From CBDUBS01 sp965365445 (GTDB lineage: Bacteria; Bacteroidota; Rhodothermia; Rhodothermales; DASSAV01), in NCBI GenBank assembly GCA_965365445.1, contig CBDUBS010000143.1, forward strand, positions 1 to 9,296: a stretch of DNA of 9,296 nucleotides. Reading direction: 5' to 3'. This document shows, one piece after another, positions 7,391 to 9,296 of the stretch. The position numbers and the translations under genes were made by a program. Within the stretch, counting starts at the first letter, position 1, and each line of letters begins with the position of its first letter. Under the pieces are notes generated by a model. That model did no database searches and had not been told where the DNA came from. It was given only the letters and a program-made list of their open reading frames with translations.

Positions 7391-7417
7391 TTAACAAATC
7401 TTTATAAATAATATCTT
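7391..7417 (+). promoter_or_regulatory. AT-rich tract with possible promoter
   Basis: TTAACA (7391-7396) and TATCTT (7412-7417) resemble sigma-70 elements but are only 15 bases apart. Between them lies ATAAATAATAT, a strikingly AT-rich stretch in GC-rich DNA. It may be a promoter, or an upstream element for the better -7 match 26 bases further on. Confidence 0.3.
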
Positions 7418-7442
7418 CTCGAACCGTCTCCTTCGGGCAACA

Positions 7443-7450
7443 TATATTTG
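7443..7450 (+). promoter_or_regulatory. Candidate Bacteroidota -7 element for the receptor gene
   Basis: TATATTTG is an exact match to the Bacteroidota primary sigma -7 consensus TAnnTTTG. No TTG lies at the expected 19-21 bases upstream (only GAA-type sequence), so the -33 half is poor. If used, transcription would start near 7457 and give an untranslated leader of about 200 bases before the receptor. Confidence 0.42.
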
Positions 7451-7648
7451 CCGCCGGGTTGCTCATCTGGTCGTCAACCGGGGAATGCGCCTCGTCTGAT
7501 TACCTTATTGATGCGCTGCACGCTTACGCAACGGACTTGCTCATCCCGGCCTCATCGGCTGGTGGTCCTTGCCGCCCACGAAGGCCGCGCATCCCCCGCC
7601 CCGACGGATGCTCCCGAATATCGACCGTATGCCACACTACCAACTTAT

Positions 7649-7652
7649 GGAG
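7649..7652 (+). promoter_or_regulatory. Ribosome binding site of the receptor gene
   Basis: GGAG ends 6 bases before the ATG at 7659, which is good Shine-Dalgarno spacing. It fixes the start of the receptor and agrees with the signal peptide that begins there. Confidence 0.6.
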
Positions 7653-7658
7653 ATTCCT

Positions 7659-9296
7659 ATGAAGCCGTCTAGCGCAAGGTGGCTGTTCCTGTTCGTCCTG
7701 ATGGCCTTTACCGCCGGCGGCGCCGGGGCCCAGGGCATTACGACTTCCGCCCTTACCGGGCGGGTGGTGGATGAAAACGACGATCCGCTGCCGGGCGCCA
7801 ACGTGATTGCCGTGCACCAGCCCACCGGTGTGGAATACGGCACCGTAACCCGCACCGACGGGGCGTTCAGCCTGCTCAACCTCCAGTCGGGCGGCCCCTA
7901 CACCGTCACCGCTTCGTTCGTGGGCTTCCAGTCGGCCCGGGAAGAAGGCATTCAGCTGGCGCTCGGGCAGACTCGTTCGATGCAGTTTCAGCTTCGTGAG
8001 GCCACGGCCGAACTGGCGGAAGTGCAGGTGATCGGCGAGGCCAACACCATCCTCAACTCCGAGCGCACGGGTGCTTCCACCAATATTGGCCGCGAAACCA
8101 TCGAGCGCCTGCCCACCATCAACCGGACGCTCGGCGATTTCGCCCGCCTGACCCCGCAGGGTTCTACCCGGGGCGACGCCACCAGCCTCGGCGGCCGGAA
8201 CAACCGGTACAACAACATCCAGATCGACGGCGCCACGCTGAACGACGTATTCGGCCTTTCCGATACCGGCGCTCCCGGCGGCCAGGCCGGCGCCCAGCCG
8301 ATCTCGCTCGACGCCATCCAGGAGTTCAACGTCGATATTGCTCCGTACGACATCCGGTACAACGGGTTCACGGGCGGTTCCATCAACGCCGTCACCCGCA
8401 GCGGCACCAACCGGTTATCCGGTTCGTTCCGCTACCTTACCCGCAACGAGAGCTTCGTCGGCTCCCTCAAAACGAGCGATGGGGCCAACGATACGTTCGG
8501 CGACTTCTCCGAATCCTATATCGTCGGGACGCTCGGCGGGCCAATCATCAAGAACAAGCTGTTTTTCTTCGCCAACGCCGAGTTCGAGGACGAGACCACG
8601 CCGCTCAATGCCGGCATCCGCGGCAGCGGCCAGGCCAACATCTTCCCCGTCGGGGCCGATACGCTCAACCAGATCATCGGCATCGCCCGGAACAAGTACG
8701 GCTACGATCCCGGCAGCTTCGACCCCATCTCCGACGGGCAGGGCAACCTGAAGCTGCTCGGCAAGCTGGACTGGATCATCAACAACAACCACCGGGCCAC
8801 GCTTCGGTACAACCTGGTCGATGCGCAGGACGACGACGGCATCAGCCGCAGCAACCGGAATTACGACTTCGGCAACCGCCGTTTCATCCGGGATGAGGTA
8901 ACCAACTCGGCCGTTGCGGAGCTTCGGAGCACGCTGGGGCCGAACATGTACAACGAAGCCCGTCTGGTCTACACCCAGATCAACTTCGAGCGGACGGTGG
9001 AAGCCGATCCGTTCCCCTACGTAAACGTGGACGTTACGCGCGACTACGCCACGTACATGGGCATCGACCGGTTCTCCCAGGCTAACGCCCTCGATCAGAA
9101 ACTGTGGGAGTTCACCAACGACTTCAACCTGATTTCCGGGAAACACAGCCTCACCTTCGGTACGAGCAACCAGCTCTGGAGCTTCAACAACGTATTCATC
9201 CAGGACTACTACGGCGCCTACGAGTTCGATTCGGTGGCCGACTTCGAGGCGGGCAAGGCCTCCCGGTACTACCTCAGCTATTCGCTGCTGCCGGAC
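7659..9296 (+). CDS. TonB-dependent receptor, Oar-like (3' end outside window)
   Basis: The reading frame is open from the ATG to the window edge, 546 codons, and the C-terminal part is missing. Residues 1-24 form a signal peptide with an AGA|Q cleavage site. Residues 31-112 are a carboxypeptidase-regulatory-like domain (ALTGRVVDENDDPLPGANV, TRTDGAFSL, VGF). A TonB-box-like EVQVIG follows at 121-126. The plug domain spans roughly 130-255, with LGGRNNRYNNIQIDGA (177-192), QEFNV (221-225) and GGSINAVTRSGTN (239-251). Barrel strands with many aromatic residues follow, for example GTLGGPIIKNKLFFFANAEFE (290-310). This is the Oar-like type of outer-membrane receptor, gated by TonB-ExbBD. No SusD-like partner is visible, and the ligand cannot be told. 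A GGAG ribosome binding site precedes the start. Confidence 0.93.
   Translation, partial: MKPSSARWLFLFVLMAFTAGGAGAQGITTSALTGRVVDENDDPLPGANVIAVHQPTGVEYGTVTRTDGAFSLLNLQSGGPYTVTASFVGFQSAREEGIQLALGQTRSMQFQLREATAELAEVQVIGEANTILNSERTGASTNIGRETIERLPTINRTLGDFARLTPQGSTRGDATSLGGRNNRYNNIQIDGATLNDVFGLSDTGAPGGQAGAQPISLDAIQEFNVDIAPYDIRYNGFTGGSINAVTRSGTNRLSGSFRYLTRNESFVGSLKTSDGANDTFGDFSESYIVGTLGGPIIKNKLFFFANAEFEDETTPLNAGIRGSGQANIFPVGADTLNQIIGIARNKYGYDPGSFDPISDGQGNLKLLGKLDWIINNNHRATLRYNLVDAQDDDGISRSNRNYDFGNRRFIRDEVTNSAVAELRSTLGPNMYNEARLVYTQINFERTVEADPFPYVNVDVTRDYATYMGIDRFSQANALDQKLWEFTNDFNLISGKHSLTFGTSNQLWSFNNVFIQDYYGAYEFDSVADFEAGKASRYYLSYSLLPD

Larger units (their letters stand above)
7293..7658. other. Intergenic region and long leader before the receptor gene
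   Basis: These 366 bases contain a weak hairpin, an AT-rich tract and two promoter candidates, then about 200 GC-rich bases up to the receptor ATG. One small imperfect hairpin in the leader (7454-7461 with 7475-7481) has a bulge and is not convincing. I recognise no riboswitch class, RNA gene or plausible small coding region here. Confidence 0.5.

Noticed and set aside
7454..7481. Hairpin in the receptor leader as a riboswitch
   Set aside because: Only about seven pairs with a bulge; no cobalamin or other known riboswitch core motif is present.
7459..7662. A possible 67-codon leader peptide whose stop overlaps the receptor ATG (ATGA)
   Set aside because: It begins with TTG, has no internal Met and no ribosome binding site, and is Pro/Arg/Ser-rich. 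The receptor has its own well-spaced GGAG, so coupling is not needed. The overlap is probably chance.
8415..9146. A 243-codon minus-strand frame inside the receptor region
   Set aside because: The plus frame is open over 546 codons and codes for a clear TonB-dependent receptor; this one is Val/Gly/Asp-rich shadow sequence.

Overview
This 9.3-kb window is chromosomal, moderately GC-rich bacterial DNA with an ordinary housekeeping and cell-envelope gene set. Several signals point to the Bacteroidota/Rhodothermota side of the tree: an Oar-type TonB-dependent receptor with an N-terminal carboxypeptidase-regulatory-like domain, Ig-domain lipoproteins, few clear Shine-Dalgarno sequences, and promoter candidates of the TTG...TAnnTTTG kind. 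A member of the Rhodothermota is my best guess, by inference only. I see no mobile element, CRISPR array, phage gene or defence module.

Left half (14-3934), all minus strand. Read in transcription order, a small lipoprotein of unknown function overlaps by 4 bases (ATGA) the start of a class-2-type dihydroorotate dehydrogenase (pyrD). A hairpin with a T6 run lies directly on the pyrD stop codon. A candidate promoter then leads into a 629-residue long-chain acyl-CoA synthetase (FadD15-like), followed by a second hairpin and a tRNA-Pro(CGG).

Centre (3935-4265). This 331-base divergent intergenic region has no gene and separates the minus block from the plus block.

Right half (4266-9296), all plus strand. 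It holds a 485-residue lipoprotein with one carboxypeptidase-regulatory-like domain and three Ig-like (Big_1/invasin-like) repeats, then two tandem hairpins, an exported M19 (renal-type) dipeptidase, and a 366-base intergenic region with AT-rich promoter candidates. Last comes an Oar-like TonB-dependent receptor that runs off the right edge (546 codons present).

How the genes work together: pyrD serves pyrimidine synthesis and the acyl-CoA synthetase serves fatty-acid activation. The lipoproteins, dipeptidase and receptor are envelope functions, and peptide turnover and uptake is a possible but unproven link between the last two. The most interesting details are the class-2 PyrD framework carrying Cys where the E. 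coli enzyme has its catalytic Ser, and the coupling of that gene to an unknown lipoprotein. I did not find convincing evidence of a wholly new system.
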